Source: Melitaea cinxia
Lineage: Eukaryota > Arthropoda > Insecta > Lepidoptera > Nymphalidae
NCBI RefSeq assembly: GCF_905220565.1
Contig: NC_059410.1
Span: forward strand, 6,534,695-6,598,694
Reading direction: 5' to 3'
Length of the DNA: 64,000 nt
Shown here: one piece after another, positions 1-12,116 of the stretch
Layout: each line of letters starts with the position of its first letter
Position numbering within the stretch: the stretch's first letter is position 1
Translations under genes and position numbers: made by a program
The notes under the pieces: model-generated
Databases searched by the model: none
The model's input: the letters and a program-made list of their open reading frames with translations, nothing else
What the model was told of the DNA's origin: nothing

Positions 1-2490
1 GAATGGTTTTGAATAGCCGCGAAGTCGGCCTATTAAAGCGACGCTTTGTGCGATGCCCTTTCAAAACAAATTTATTTTAATGAGAAGTGACCTGTTCAAA
101 TTAAATTAGCTTTATTGATTGTTATTATGTCCCGATAGTCAAAGGGTGACAAAGTGCTATTGAAGTTTATTCGAAACATTTTAATACAATTTTAAAATAC
201 ATTTGAAAATAATGAGCTGTTAAGTGTTTATAATAAATGTTTTCATTTGTTTTATTGAGAGAAGGTTGAAAAGTTTTTATTTAACAATAAAAATAATAAA
301 CGTATTATTGTTAAATTGAGAACATAATTACATTTTAATCATCATAAAAGTTAGCTTTTGTTATGACGTCCATTTATAAAATAATCTGCCGTGAGAAATA
401 TTCCATCGTAATACTTGAGCTGTAATATTTTATTTTTGAATCTGTCATAGTTCATTACTGCTCCGGTTTCATTGAACTGCCAACCGCACGGCGCGGTTAT
501 CGTCCGCAACCGATACCCACCGGTTGTGGGTGGATATTACAAGTCATTACCGGAGTTTGTCAACTAAGATGAAAGTTTCAACTAATGTTTATTATACATA
601 ATAGAAGTTAGAAATTAAATAACTAATTTTCCTTTCCTCGCACATAAAAGTTGACTTTCATTATATAATGTTAATGTGATTTTTTAATTATGTTTCAGCT
701 TGTATAAATTACCATCCTTGAAATAAAATAACCATATTTGTTCTATAAAAACGTGTCCACGAGAGGCAAATATAGGATTTGTTCAATTCTCGCCTTGCGA
801 CAGGACAGCGATGCGCCGGGTGCCGACAGTAATTCAATAACAACACCGCACGGTCCGCACGTCTCTAAAAATAGAGTTTTATACATTTTCTTGATTTCAC
901 AACCGTTTCATATCAGCGTGATGCAATTAACCGTTGATCCTTCATGTGGATAAGCTTTTGTCCAACGTTTTCTGACTGTAATCGAATCCTCTCGTTTGTC
1001 CGTAAAATGTTTCATGAAATCAAAAGGTACTGTGTCTAGCGTACGTTCGTCACCCTTCTATGGAATTTGCTAATTGTTTTTCTTTTCAATTTGTAAAAAC
1101 TTATTTAAGCTTTCCTTGAATCAAATATTTGTACATTTTTTTTTAAATTAAAGCAAAGTTTACAGCTGTCAACCACTCTTTACTTTTACTTTCCTTGTTT
1201 TAACTTTAATTTTTTTTTACACACATTACTTTACAAACAATTATAATATAAATCAAAAATTAAAAAAATAGCAAATATTGTTAAAGTTTACCAATGTCAA
1301 TAAAAATATATTTAGAAAAAATGGATTTAGCGGGAAATGTTGTATGTTTTTAAACATATACAAAGACTGCACATCTTTGTAAGGGATAAATAAAGAAGTA
1401 TTTGCGAGAAATGTATGCTAGATCAAGTTATATAGATAAAAAAGCTGTAAAAAATATGAATCGGATTTTCTATTCGAAGTGGGATTTATAATCCCTGGCA
1501 TCGAAATACGGAAAACCAAACTGTTGATTTAATACAATACAATCCTTTTTTTTGAGTACATAGAAAAAATACGAATTTTATATTGAATATACATTGCGAG
1601 GTTGGTTTAATATATTCATAAAAGTTGGAATAAAATGAAAACGAAACAATTAAACTTCGCAAAAGTATGTTCAGTGTTCGTAAACTTTATTTAATAAAAC
1701 ATGTTCTCGTATTGATCAAATATGGTCTCTATGAATGTATATTTTGTTTATTACATGAAATTAGTTTTGTAGTTGATAAAGAAACATTCTAAAAATCCCA
1801 TTACAGTTTCTTTTAAGGAAAGTAGATGAGTAAATGGCCTGTCAGTGGATAGTGGTAGTTTTGACATTGACATCATGTTAACGATCTATTTTTACAGTAA
1901 AAACCAGTTGAATTTTTTTTTTTTTTTTTTTATTAAGTTAAACTGCCCAGCCACGCTTAGGCTTTTTATTTTTGTACTTAAGATATAAGAAGATAGAAGA
2001 TGTTCTATCGTGAAAGACTGTAAATTTTATTAGCTGTTGCGATTGAATACTCAATATTGACTCAAATAAAAATAAAAGAGTAACAATCCTCTTAATCAGA
2101 TGAAATTCAAATATTGAAAAAATATTCAACTTAGAAATATTCGCAGCATAATTTTTTTCTCTTATTTAAGGCACAAACTTCAAAAATAATAGATATAATA
2201 GCTTATTGCAGAGTGTGTACATAACAAAGTGACTGTTACTCAACAGTAGAGACAACAAATAGACGGATATTTGGTCAAAATATATTCCGGGATGTTATGC
2301 TTAGTACAAATAATGGAATAATATTATTATATTAGTGGACGTTAACGGAATCGGCACGAGATATGCGGTTCCGTTCAAGTAAGCCTTATTTATGGTATTT
2401 TAGTACGTTTTTAATATTTATTGGTGAAATTATTGTGCGTTTTATAGACAATTTTGATAGTTCCTATTTATTTTTCATTTTTATATAATA
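1..2490. other. AT-rich DNA, no gene recognised
   Basis: Two small CpG-richer patches, at about 475-560 (AACCGCACGGCGCGGTTATC, CCACCGGTTGTGGGTGG) and 755-870 (GCGATGCGCCGGGTGCCGAC, CCGCACGGTCCGCACG). A long T-run lies at 1913-1931. No convincing exon. Confidence 0.5.
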
Positions 2491-2682
2491 CTAGCGACCC
2501 GCTCCCGTTTCGCACAGTTGCAAAAAATATCAGTGTTCCTCTACTATATTATGCATGTATTATACATATAAACCTTCCTCCGGAATCACTCTTTTTGCTT
2601 AAAAAAAACCGCATCAAAATCCGTTGCGTAGTTTACTTTGTTTTGTTCTATGTAATGATTTTAATCAACTATCGAAATAGGA
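2491..2682 (+). repeat. Dispersed repeat family C (ACTAGC...CCCG type), copy
   Basis: ACTAGCGACCCGCTCCCGTTT opens the copy; ACCGCATCAAAATCCGTTGCG follows. This wording is shared by several sequence-related non-coding repeats in lepidopterans. Runs up to the fold-back element at 2683. Confidence 0.6.
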
Positions 2683-2841
2683 GTTTTTCGGACTTTATCG
2701 CGGTTAATTAAGTTTTTTTTTTGATGCAGGACGTTTCGGATACTTTACAGCAACCATATGGTTGCTGTAAACTCCTCCTCCTGTGACCATATGGTCACGA
2801 GAGGAGGAGTCCTAGGAATAAACCGTGATAAAATCCGAAAA
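2683..2841. repeat. Compact fold-back element built of nested palindromes (family F)
   Basis: Outer arms TTTTCGGACTTTATCGCGGT (left) and ACCGTGATAAAATCCGAAAA (right) are inverted copies. Between them lie GACGTTTCGGATAC, a perfect 28-bp palindrome centred on CATATG at 2744-2771, and an adjoining 40-bp palindrome at 2771-2810 with two mismatched pairs, again centred on CATATG. The same words (TCGGATTTTATCGCGG, CGTTTCGGATACT, CAGCAACCAT, GACCATGG) occur in the larger family member at 4.7-5.2 kb. Confidence 0.75.
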
Positions 2842-3056
2842 CAATACTGAAAAAGGTTGAAGTTTAAGTGCAGTATATATTATTTTAATATGCGAAGCAA
2901 CATTTATTAATGTATAAGCAACATTTATAAATGCATTAACGGCAGTATTTATTTTCATATGTAATGCAACCAAACGACTTAACCGTTTTTGAGCATAATG
3001 TATCATTAGATTTGTTAAAATGTTACGATTTGTTAATGTGTCTAATCCACATTTTC

Positions 3057-3385
3057 TTCATCATTACAGCCTATACAGTCCACTTCTGGACATAGGCCTC
3101 CACAAGTTGACGCCAAAAATAACGTGAACTCATGTGTTTTGCCCATAGTCACCACGTTGGGCAGGCGGGTTGGTGACTACACGGCTGGCTTTATCGTACC
3201 GAAGACGCTGCTGCCCGTCTTCGGCCTGTGTATTTCAAAGCCAGCAGTTGGATGTTTGTCCCGTTATCGGTCGGCATTTTAAGTCCCAAGGTGGTAGCAG
3301 AACTGTGTTATCCCTTAGTCGCCTCTTACGACACCCACGGGAAGAGAAGGGGTGGCTATATTCTTTAGTACCGTAGCTACACAGT
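3057..3385 (+). repeat. Dispersed repeat family T (CTGGACATAGGCC), forward copy
   Basis: About 330 bp, GC-rich. Landmarks are CATCATTACAGCC, CTGGACATAGGCCTCCACAAG, ATAACGTGAACTCATG, CACCACGTTGGGCAGGCGGG, GAAGACGCTGCTGCCCGTC, CAAAGCCAGCAGTTGGATG, CCTTAGTCGCCTCTTACGAC and CCCACGGGAAGAG. A very common lepidopteran repeat, non-coding. The short open frames within it are artefacts of the repeat. Confidence 0.85.
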
Positions 3386-3415
3386 ACAACACATATACAG
3401 TTTCATATAATGGAA

Positions 3416-3497
3416 CCCATGAGTTCACGTTATTTTTGGCGTAAACTTGTGGAGGCCTATGTCCAGCAGTGGACTGTATAGGCTGTAATGATGTAAT
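3416..3497 (-). repeat. Family T, inverted 5'-end copy facing the forward copy
   Basis: Reverse complement of the first ~78 bp of family T with about two mismatches to the forward copy at 3057. It lies only 30 bp after that copy's end. The pair makes a 440-bp fold-back with ~78-bp arms. Confidence 0.8.
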
Positions 3498-4725
3498 GAT
3501 TATAATTTTGTAGAACTTTTTTGTTTTATTATTTATATAATATTTAATACGTAGAGTATACTATGTAGTTGATGAAATATTTACTTATGTGTTATTTTAT
3601 TTAAGACTTAGTTATTTATTCTCATATCAGTGGGTTACATTATATGAAAGTTATTAATATAACTGCTATCAGAATGAAATTATCACACATACGTAAATTC
3701 AATAATTAAGTAAAGTATCCACGATACCTGCGGCTCACGAGTTGAAATTATTATTATCACTACTATTCCATTCCTTTATTTAATTACCAGTCTATTTTGT
3801 TGGTTTTAGAGATTTTTTTTTGTCTAATAATATATGCTGGTTTTAATATTAATTTGAAATAAAACAATTCGCAATAAAATGAATATATAAAATTATGAAG
3901 TACAAAATGTGCATTGTATCACATGTGCTAATCACTGCAAAAGTTACATTAATTTAAAAAATATTCAAAAGATTTATTAGGTTCGAAAAGAACATAGACT
4001 GTAATAAATACGATTGCAAAAACTGGGCAGGAATGAGTAACTCTCTACCTGTCAACCAATGTCAATCAATGTTGATGGCCAACCTGTCAACTTCTCAACT
4101 TCTTCAATTAAATGTATCATATAAAAGTACTCTATAATTAATATGAAAAAATCGGTTTACCATAACTTAAAAGACAAATCAATAGTTTATGCGTTAGTTA
4201 GAGAAACGGAAATTTTATTGCAATTTACACCAACCATTCCGTACATTATATACATTCTTGACTCAGGGTAAACGGGGCATAGCTGGCATTAGACAAATTG
4301 GCTGAGCGCCAGAACTCCTATGGCGTGAACTATTATACTATGTCAGTAATACATATACCATGCGATTACTTTTATGCACCTTCTGCGTGGATAGAAAGTT
4401 CGTTAGGCTATGTTAATATAAATTTGTATTCGACGCTGGAAGTAGTAACAGGACGTAATGTAAAGCGTAACCTTTTTCAATAAACAGGCTTTCGATCAAG
4501 AAATTTCTAAATTAAATAGGTAGGTCCTGAATGAAGCGCGAATATTTAATACTTGAAAATAGAATACATCTGACGTACTATATTTATTTTAACTTTTGTT
4601 CGGTAAATTACATAAATATGATTAATGTCTGATTACAGTAGCGTTCTAAAAATGTTGTGCAAACCTTCAATTTAAGTGCATATTGTATAACTTTGTGGTA
4701 TTGTTTTAATGTAAAAAGCTTTTTT
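3498..4725. other. AT-rich DNA, no feature seen
   Basis: Neither gene nor repeat family recognised. The 61-codon frame at 4298 lacks any family signature. Confidence 0.5.
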
Positions 4726-5170
4726 ATTTAATAAAACACTTTTTTCGGATTTTATCGCGGTTTATTATTAAATTTTGATTCCCGACGTTTCGGATACTAT
4801 ACAGCAACCATGGTCACGGGAGGACTGAAGTGTCAGACGTCCTAACGTTACAAAGTTATTCGAAACTACCCGACATACATCATTATTTATTTAGTCCTAT
4901 CTACGCAGAATGTGCTAATTGAGTCTTTAATCTGTGGTAAATTATGCTTGGTTTTTGATTTAATTATATTAATAATGGGGTCCCAAGCAGGTGGTAATTG
5001 CCAGCCATCTTCTCTATGTATGTCGGGTAGTTTCGAATAACTTTGTAACGTTAGGACGTCTGACACCTCAGTCCTCCCGTGACCATGGTTGCTGTATAGT
5101 ATCCGAAACGTCGGGAATCAAAATTTAATAATAAACCGCGATAAAATCCGAAAAAAGTGTTTTATTAAAT
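4726..5170. mobile_element. Fold-back/MITE-like element with 155-bp terminal inverted repeats (family F)
   Basis: The left arm 4726-4880 and the right arm 5016-5170 are reverse complements along all 155 bp, with one difference that I can find (GAAGTGTCAG against GAGGTGTCAG). A 135-bp single-copy centre separates them. There is no coding frame of note. Near-identity of the arms implies recent formation, gene conversion or transposition. Ends ATTTAATAAAACAC...GTGTTTTATTAAAT; the target duplication is hard to define because the flanks are AT-rich. Non-autonomous; mobilising enzyme unknown. Confidence 0.85.
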
Positions 5171-6090
5171 GAGTAAAATTCGCGTAAACATTAGAAAACA
5201 ATAAGCTTTTTTATGTACTTAGTATGCCTTTATTAAATAAATAAATAAATAAAATGTAACCACCAAGTTATCAGATTACATAAACTAACGAAAGACGGTC
5301 GATGATTCATATATAGCCTTACACAGATGAGATTTTCATCCTTTTGTTTTTTAAAAACAAAAGATCGACGAAAATTCTTCAATACAATATCTGATTTTGA
5401 TGTTAAAGATCTAATTTTAAGATCTGATTTTAAGTTTAAGACATTTATAGCATTATATTAATGCATTTATAGCGTCACAGCTACAAAACAGTAGAGACAG
5501 TCGATTTAGAAAATCGATGGTAGTCTGCAGTATTATTTGTAATTTTTATAAATTCGTAATCATCACTAAAACTATGATCTCATAATTAATGTATTACTTA
5601 GATATACGTGTGTTTATATAGACAATAATTTATTAAATTTTGTTTTTTTTTTAAGGATTTATTAAATAAATAGTCATATATTAATATTTAAGTACAGTAA
5701 TTTATAAAAATAATTTAATTTTGCGTGTAAGTATTAGTGAAGGCAGTCGTTATTTTTGCAGCGCTCATTTCCTGCCAAGTTAAGGTGCTTTCAGTGCCAA
5801 ATGCTTGGCAGACGACTTGAAGTAATTGTGTTGAACGAACAATTATATCAGTAAATGCATGGTCAAAAAACATCTAGCAAGCTGGCTTTACGCTAGAGAA
5901 TGTATTTAGTTTCTAGGATGAAGGTATTTTTATTATTTTGTCACAATCAATCGACGCGTATTTTAATGAGAACCACATAGAAGTTTGTGTATTTTTTTTA
6001 ATAATGATCCTCTATTATGTTTATATTTTGTTTTCTATTAAAAAATTATGATATCTGGGCAACATCAAAATGGTTTTTTATTTTATATAA
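5171..6090. other. AT-rich DNA with one short hairpin
   Basis: No gene. CTGCCAAG (5774) and CTTGGCAG (5805-5812) are inverted, with an inner GGTGC/GTGCC, giving a 13-pair hairpin too short for a microRNA precursor. Confidence 0.45.
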
Positions 6091-6362
6091 GTAGGTTGGC
6101 AAACAAGCGTACAGCTCACCTGGCGGTAAGCGATTACCGTAGCTTATAGACGTTTGCAACACCAGAAGCATCGCAAGCGCGCTACCGATCCTATCCCCAA
6201 TTTTCCCCAGGAGCTGTGGTTACCTTACTCGACCACAAGAACACAACACTGCTTGAAAGCAGTATTATTTAGCTGTGATCTGCTGTAAGATCGAAGTACT
6301 ACCCCAGTCGGGCTGCTCCATATTTGAGCACGAAATTTCCTGCTATGCCCTACCTCAGTTGG
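6091..6362 (+). repeat. Dispersed repeat family G, full copy
   Basis: About 270 bp, GC-richer than its surroundings. Landmarks are GGCAAACAAGCGTAC, GCGATTACCGTAGC, AGAAGCATCGCAAGCGCG, CCCCAGGAGCTG, CAGTATTATTTAGCTGTGATC and CCCTACCTCAGTT. I recognise it as a common lepidopteran interspersed repeat but cannot assign its class: no clear pol III boxes and no coding potential. Other copies in this window are at 14.1, 34.6, 38.5/39.8 and 45.0 kb. Confidence 0.8.
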
Positions 6363-9027
6363 TCATTAAATTTTTTTTAAAGAAAATGCTTTATATTTGT
6401 TAGACATTAGTTACAGTTTAAAACACGATTAGTTAGTCATAACTAAGTATTAAGTAGTTTCTTTACAAACGATTTTACCAAGTATAGCAAATAACGTCTC
6501 ACGTTTGCAACACATTTTTGATTTAAAAAGTAAATTGAGTGCCTTAGGGTAAGTGTAACGATGTCATAGAGTGTACCAGTCATTGCGACTTTAATGGTGC
6601 TAAAACTAAGGAAAACGGCAACCCAACTGCACTATCTCTCAGGAAGTCCGTGGGTTGACGCTTTGCAAACAAACCTTTATTGCTAGTTTCACCCTCGTTA
6701 TATTTCCATGCCTGTCAGATTGGTTAATATTTATCTTTATTGATCCGATTTGTGCTATAGTGATGTTTAGCCTAAAGTTATTTTTAATAAAAATTTCGAT
6801 TTTAAGATTTTAAGATAAGTGTTCGTAACAACACGCTCAGATACAGCTTTGAAGAGTTATAAAATGAAGTATAACTTGCACATAGAGTAGTTTTTGTAAA
6901 AAATGATTGGTGTATTCGAACTGTTTTATTTGTTTGATTCTTGATAGTCAATTAGTATCTCGGCTTAAAAAATATTCTGAAAAATACTTTTAAAATATCG
7001 GAATGTTAAACATTAGCGCAGCAATTTATTTTTCCTTTTACGTTACTAGATTCGATGTCACAAAATAAACATTTTGATTGTAAATATTTTTTATCGATAC
7101 GTAAAATAACTCACCGCAGCAAATAATTATTTTTTTATTCCGATTACGGTAATATTTGTTAAAATATATTTATTGCTTTTTACTTTATACTTTTTATTAA
7201 ATTCTTTAATAGTTAAAAGTGTAAATCAAAGATACATATATATACAACATATGGACAAATAAAAAACGGACAGCGGAGAAAATGGTTCCGTTGGTTAATA
7301 CTAGTAATACAATAAACTTTGAAGACGCAATAAGCTGTGCTAGAATTTAATTCAATACTCAAAATACATTATATTTTATTAGAACTATCTACGAAATTCC
7401 AAACCGATGTTCCGATTATTCAATTACTGATGATTAATTTTGGTCTTATTTATTAATTAAATGTTAAGAAATTTAATTATTAAATAGTTAGATTTACGTG
7501 AACACAGTAATCTTGCACTGAATACGCTCTGAAAGCAGTCATTAATCTTAATGCAAATTCGTGCTTAGAATTCTAATGACCCATACTTACTGTTTACACG
7601 TCTTATTCTTCTTGACTTTTCCTAGACATTATGGTTAGATAAGAGGTAATTTCAGTGTTCTACTTACATATTAACGTTTGAATATCTGAGCCAGTAAAGG
7701 TTCATTACTATGCAAACACGTTTGCTGTCTATCTAATAGCTCAGAATTTAAATTATACTTATTTTATGATAGTTAAGTTTATCAGACAGTTGTAAAATTG
7801 AAGTACATTAAAAACGAATATCTGAAGCAAACAACATTCATTATGTATCATAAATCAAGAATCATAACCGCATTTTATATAAATATTTAATGGATCCTTA
7901 GCTAAACAGTTTTCAATGAATCAAGTAATACGAAATTCACAGATATAAATCACAATTTCAATCAACGGTTTTCGGTACCTTTCAAGCGTCGAGCGGTAGA
8001 TGTAATCAGCCTTTTTGAGATTTCGCGGAAATTACGACAGACAGATTAATGTCTGAGCTAATAGATTCAGCGGCATTGTCACTTGAAGGGATTTTTATAT
8101 AGGCATTAAGGGATTACGAAAAGATTTTTCAACTTTGTTTCGGAACGGGCAGTTCGGTTTAGGGGAGAAATCAGATATTAAAAAAAAGTCTGATACGCTT
8201 GGAAATAATAATACTACTTGTTAATAAAAAATCGGCTAAGTGTGAGTGGAACTTCTAGGGGTAGAGTCGGACGAATACGTTATAACATTTCTAGTATTGA
8301 TACCTTCGATAACCCTTCATTTTAGTTATTTTTTAGCTGCATATTTATAATGATTTTAAAAATGCAGGTTCGTAAATGAATATTCGTAATGTAATCTTGG
8401 ATTCTCGTTGGCCATTTTTGGTATGGAAAAAGGGTGTAATTAAAAAGGTTAAATTGAGTGTTTCGTATAAATTTTATTACAAGAACACATTTCATAATAG
8501 AAGACGACGCGCGCGTAGCGCCGACATATATGTACGTAAGTTACGGTACAATGGAAGTATGTTTAAAAGTAAAGGAAATAATCATCAGTACAACATTATT
8601 TTTACTTGTAATCCACTTAAATATTGCACAGTCGATGATATTTACATTTTTAATAAATCAATTTTCATGAGATATAATTTGCTAACTAAAAGGAAAAAAC
8701 TTTTCAGCCATGTTATTAAATAACAATAAAAAACCCGTTAGACAACAGAAACATGTAAATTATAGACGAAAAATAAGCTAACCAGGTACCCTGGGTGAGT
8801 ACATAATGGATTTCTGCTAGATTTACGAGTTGATAAGCAGTTTCACAAATTGATGTCATAGAAGGAGGCAGTTAAAACGTTATGGCAGGCCATATCCGTT
8901 TAAGAGACGTAATAAAAACTTTCAGAAAGTAAGTTTATTTGAATGATTATCTACTTACGTGCCACGCAATTTAAATAAAGAACAGTATAATCGTTGAATT
9001 ACATTGCATTTCAAAGACTTAAATACC
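6363..9027. other. AT-rich DNA, no gene recognised
   Basis: A 115-codon + frame at 8376-8723 is K-, N- and Y-rich, as expected from AT-rich DNA, and has no domain. No repeat of the families listed here. Confidence 0.45.
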
Positions 9028-9369
9028 ACCATCATCATCATCATTTCAGCCTATTGCAGTCCACTGCTAGACATAGGATTCTACAAGGTCGCGCCAAAAA
9101 TAGCGTAAACTCATGTGTGTTGCCCATAGTCACCACGCTGGGCAGGCGGGTTGGTGGCCGCAGGGCTGGCTTTGTCGCACCAAAGACGCTGCTGCGCGTC
9201 TTCGGCCGGTGTATTTCAAAGCCAGCAGTTGGACGGTTATCCCGTTATCGGTCAGCTTTATTCGTTAGTTCGAAGGTGGTAGTGGAACTTTATTATCCCT
9301 TAGTCACCTCTTACGACACTCACGGGAAGAGAGGGGGTAGCTATGTTCTTTAATGCCGTAGCCACACAG
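9028..9369 (+). repeat. Dispersed repeat family T, near full-length forward copy
   Basis: Begins in a CATCATCATCATCAT run, then TTTCAGCCTATTGCAGTCC; ends TGCCGTAGCCACACAGC. More diverged than the 3.1-kb copy (for example GGATTCTACAAGGTCGCGCC). The 119-codon frame across it, including a His run from the CAT microsatellite, is not a gene. Confidence 0.8.
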
Positions 9370-9654
9370 CGAACTTATTATAATATTCACCACATCCTAT
9401 AAGTTTGAGTTGACTGCAGTGAAACAATATTTAAGCGTCTCGCATCTGGGTCAAGGCCTCACACGAAACAAGCGAATATGGATAACATCTAAACTAAGAT
9501 CATTATCACTATTATAAAATCAAACCAACTGGTACATTTACTAAAACTCTGATCAGAAACAAATATGTGCATCGTTCGAATTTGAACTCGGTTCAAACAG
9601 TATGAAGGAAAAAAATTACATTATTAAACTAGAATGGATGTCTTCGGGTATGAA

Positions 9655-9730
9655 GTAGCGTAGTAGACCGATTATTCTCTTATATGGAGAAAAAGGTCTA
9701 TGCCAAGTACTGGGGTGTTACAAGCTAAAC
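9655..9730 (+). repeat. Decayed SINE tail
   Basis: CGATTATTCTCTTATATGG, AAAAGGTCTATGCCAAGTAC and GGGTGTTACAAGCTAAACCG align loosely with the family S tail. Old and diverged. Confidence 0.4.
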
Positions 9731-10167
9731 CGTATAAAGTAATAACGCAATTTACATACATGTATGTATGTTTAATAGTATATTTATTGTTTCATATACA
9801 AATTTCTATATTGTCATAATAATATAACTTTGTTTGAGTTCTCTTTAATATTTTAAGAAGTAAACATTTAAAATTTTCCTTTATTTCTAGTTTTTTTTTC
9901 TTATTTTGTAGTTTTCGTGAGAAATTGAAACTCAGTAATAATATTGATGCTGAAGTTGTTTTAGTTAAGATGAGCTCTAACAGCTAATTAGCATTGTATT
10001 AAAATAATGTAGTACTACCACGATCGACCAACATGAATCACTTCATCGACTTCATCCGAAAGTCATACGAAAGCATTTGTACTATTTAGCAATTAAAATT
10101 CTTGTCTATGTTCTAAAGTAAAACTCAAACACGATAAAAACAAGACATAAGGACACAATTAATCTAA

Positions 10168-10465
10168 TATATAAAATTCTCGTGTCGCGGTGTTTGTAGT
10201 TAAACTCCTCCGAAACGGCTTGACCGATTCACATGAAATTTTATGTGCATATTGGGTAGGTCTATTTTTCATCCCCCTAAATTTTAAGGGTAGTCCACCC
10301 CTAAATATATATTTTTTTAATTTTTAGATAATTTGTTTATTTTTTATTTTATTATGATTTGGCGTTGAAAAATAGATACAACCCTAAATTTTCACCCTTC
10401 TACCACCAACCCCTATTTTCAAATAGCGTTTAGCGGCAAGACAACGTTTGTCGAGTCAGCTAGTA
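10168..10465 (-). repeat. Dispersed repeat family C, reverse copy
   Basis: ATATAAAATTCTCGTGTCGC, CTCCTCCGAAACGGCTTGACC and GACAACGTTTGTCGAGTCAGC, ending CTAGTAAT. It is the inverse of the unit at 44583-44785, with a longer interior. Confidence 0.7.
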
Positions 10466-10563
10466 ATTATATATTTTATTTATCAGTATGTTTAAAAACC
10501 TCAAACGTATTTTGTTACAATTTTTTGGTTAAAGAAAAAAAAAATATTAAAATAAAAACTATT

Positions 10564-10693
10564 GAATCCGATAATCAAACAAACCCGTATTGGAGCAGCG
10601 TGGTGGATTAAGCTCTGATCCTTCTCCTATATGGGGAAGGAGGCCTATGCTCTGCTGTGGGATATTACAGGCTGAAGCGAATCCGATAATCAA
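10564..10693 (+). mobile_element. Tail-only retroposed copy of SINE family S with 15-bp target duplication
   Basis: The 100-bp tail module of family S (GTATTGGAGCAGCGTGGTGG ... ATATTACAGGCTGAAGC) lies between two perfect copies of GAATCCGATAATCAA (10564-10578 and 10679-10693). Head and middle are absent. Perfect flanking repeats mean this is a genuine 5'-truncated insertion, not a fragment left by deletion. Confidence 0.85.
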
Positions 10694-12116
10694 GCCCTGT
10701 TGTCGAATATATGAACCGTATGATATCTATGATGGAACTCGTCAGTCTTGCCTGGTTAGCGCTATTGTGTCCAATAAAAATATTCATAAATATCCATCAA
10801 TCACGCACAGCTATGACGTAGATCGAATTACAAACATCTGTGTAGCGACAGTGAGTTACTAGCACTCGGTTATTATATACAAAGCAGACGTAGCTTTAAG
10901 GGAATCAGTTTAATAGCCATATTAAAAAAAAAAATGTAAATTTTACTTAAAGTTATTCAATATTGTTTGTAGACAAGACCTTTGTAAAGTAATGAACAAA
11001 AAAATTATTTCAATGAAATTGATGTAAGTACCTTCGGTACTATATTATAAACATATAGTGCAGTTCATATTAGAAATATAAATTAAATTAAAACTCCCTT
11101 TTTTAAAGTCAGCTAATTAATAAAATCGAAACAATAAACGCTAATGGTTTGTTTAGTAATGACAATCTTTTAGTTCTGGGAGAACTTTGCGTAGAGGTAA
11201 CGTTACACGATATGCTACGATTCACTGATAAGTTTGTAGCACATACTCGTAGACAGTACTACGACGATGCTACGCTAATTTGGTTTTATTTCATTGACAC
11301 TAATAAAGTAATATGTCCTCATTTAATTAATTAATTGATTGATTGATCGATTAATTGGCTGACTAACACCTAATTTATTAGACTGACAGCTCATGCTCAA
11401 TGCTCATCCTGAACTATCGAAACAAGACGTAAAATTTGGTTTCTAGTGTTTTTTTACAATGTAGGCCTAGCATGGAGGATTTTTTGTTAGTAAATTATGT
11501 ATGAAATTCAGTTATTTTATATGACTAAAGACTTTTTATACACTTGTGCAGTAGCATTGCATAGAATAGTCATTACATACCGTGGATTATTAGTAAAACC
11601 AATGTTTAATCCGTTTATTGCTAAACAGTAAACTTTAGTTACGTTATGAATAACGAGTATCAAGTTATATCGGTAGAATGCTGATATAATTTTCATCGCA
11701 TCTTCATCCATATACTCTTAAGGATCGATTTACAGTACCTATCCAGTATCGCAGCGTCGTTTGAGATAACCCTACAATGCGCTCAGGATCCATTTATTCG
11801 ATAGTGTTGCTATACAAAGGTTACCGCTATCCTTTCAGTGTTTATGATATTCTGGTGAAAGAGTACCCATCAGCGCATCCTATTTCTATATTTTAACATT
11901 TTTCTACTACACATTAAAATGTTTTTTTTTTTTTTTTTTTTTTAATATGTAATTATGAAATTTTTGGAATATACAAACGTCACTATACGTATTCTACGCT
12001 TTCACGTTAGCGTTTAAATTTAGGTATTCTAAGGTTGTTTGTCATTGTTATTTTTATGGCTGAGTCGTAACATAGCACACCGTTCATACAAAAAAGTTAC
12101 ATAGCAAAACACTCTT
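10694..12116. other. AT-rich DNA, no gene recognised
   Basis: Contains an ATTAATTAATTGATTGATTG simple run near 11325 and a T-run at about 11922-11943. No other structure found. Confidence 0.45.

Noticed and set aside
5774..5812. Hairpin CTGCCAAG...CTTGGCAG as a microRNA
   Set aside because: Only about 13 pairs in 39 nt and no lower stem; too short for a precursor.
8376..8723. Frame of 115 codons
   Set aside because: K/N/Y-rich composition expected from AT-rich DNA, no family signature and no gene-like context.
8994..9353. 119-codon frame with a His run
   Set aside because: Lies in a family T repeat; the His run is its CAT microsatellite, and the same repeat in other orientations gives other meaningless frames.
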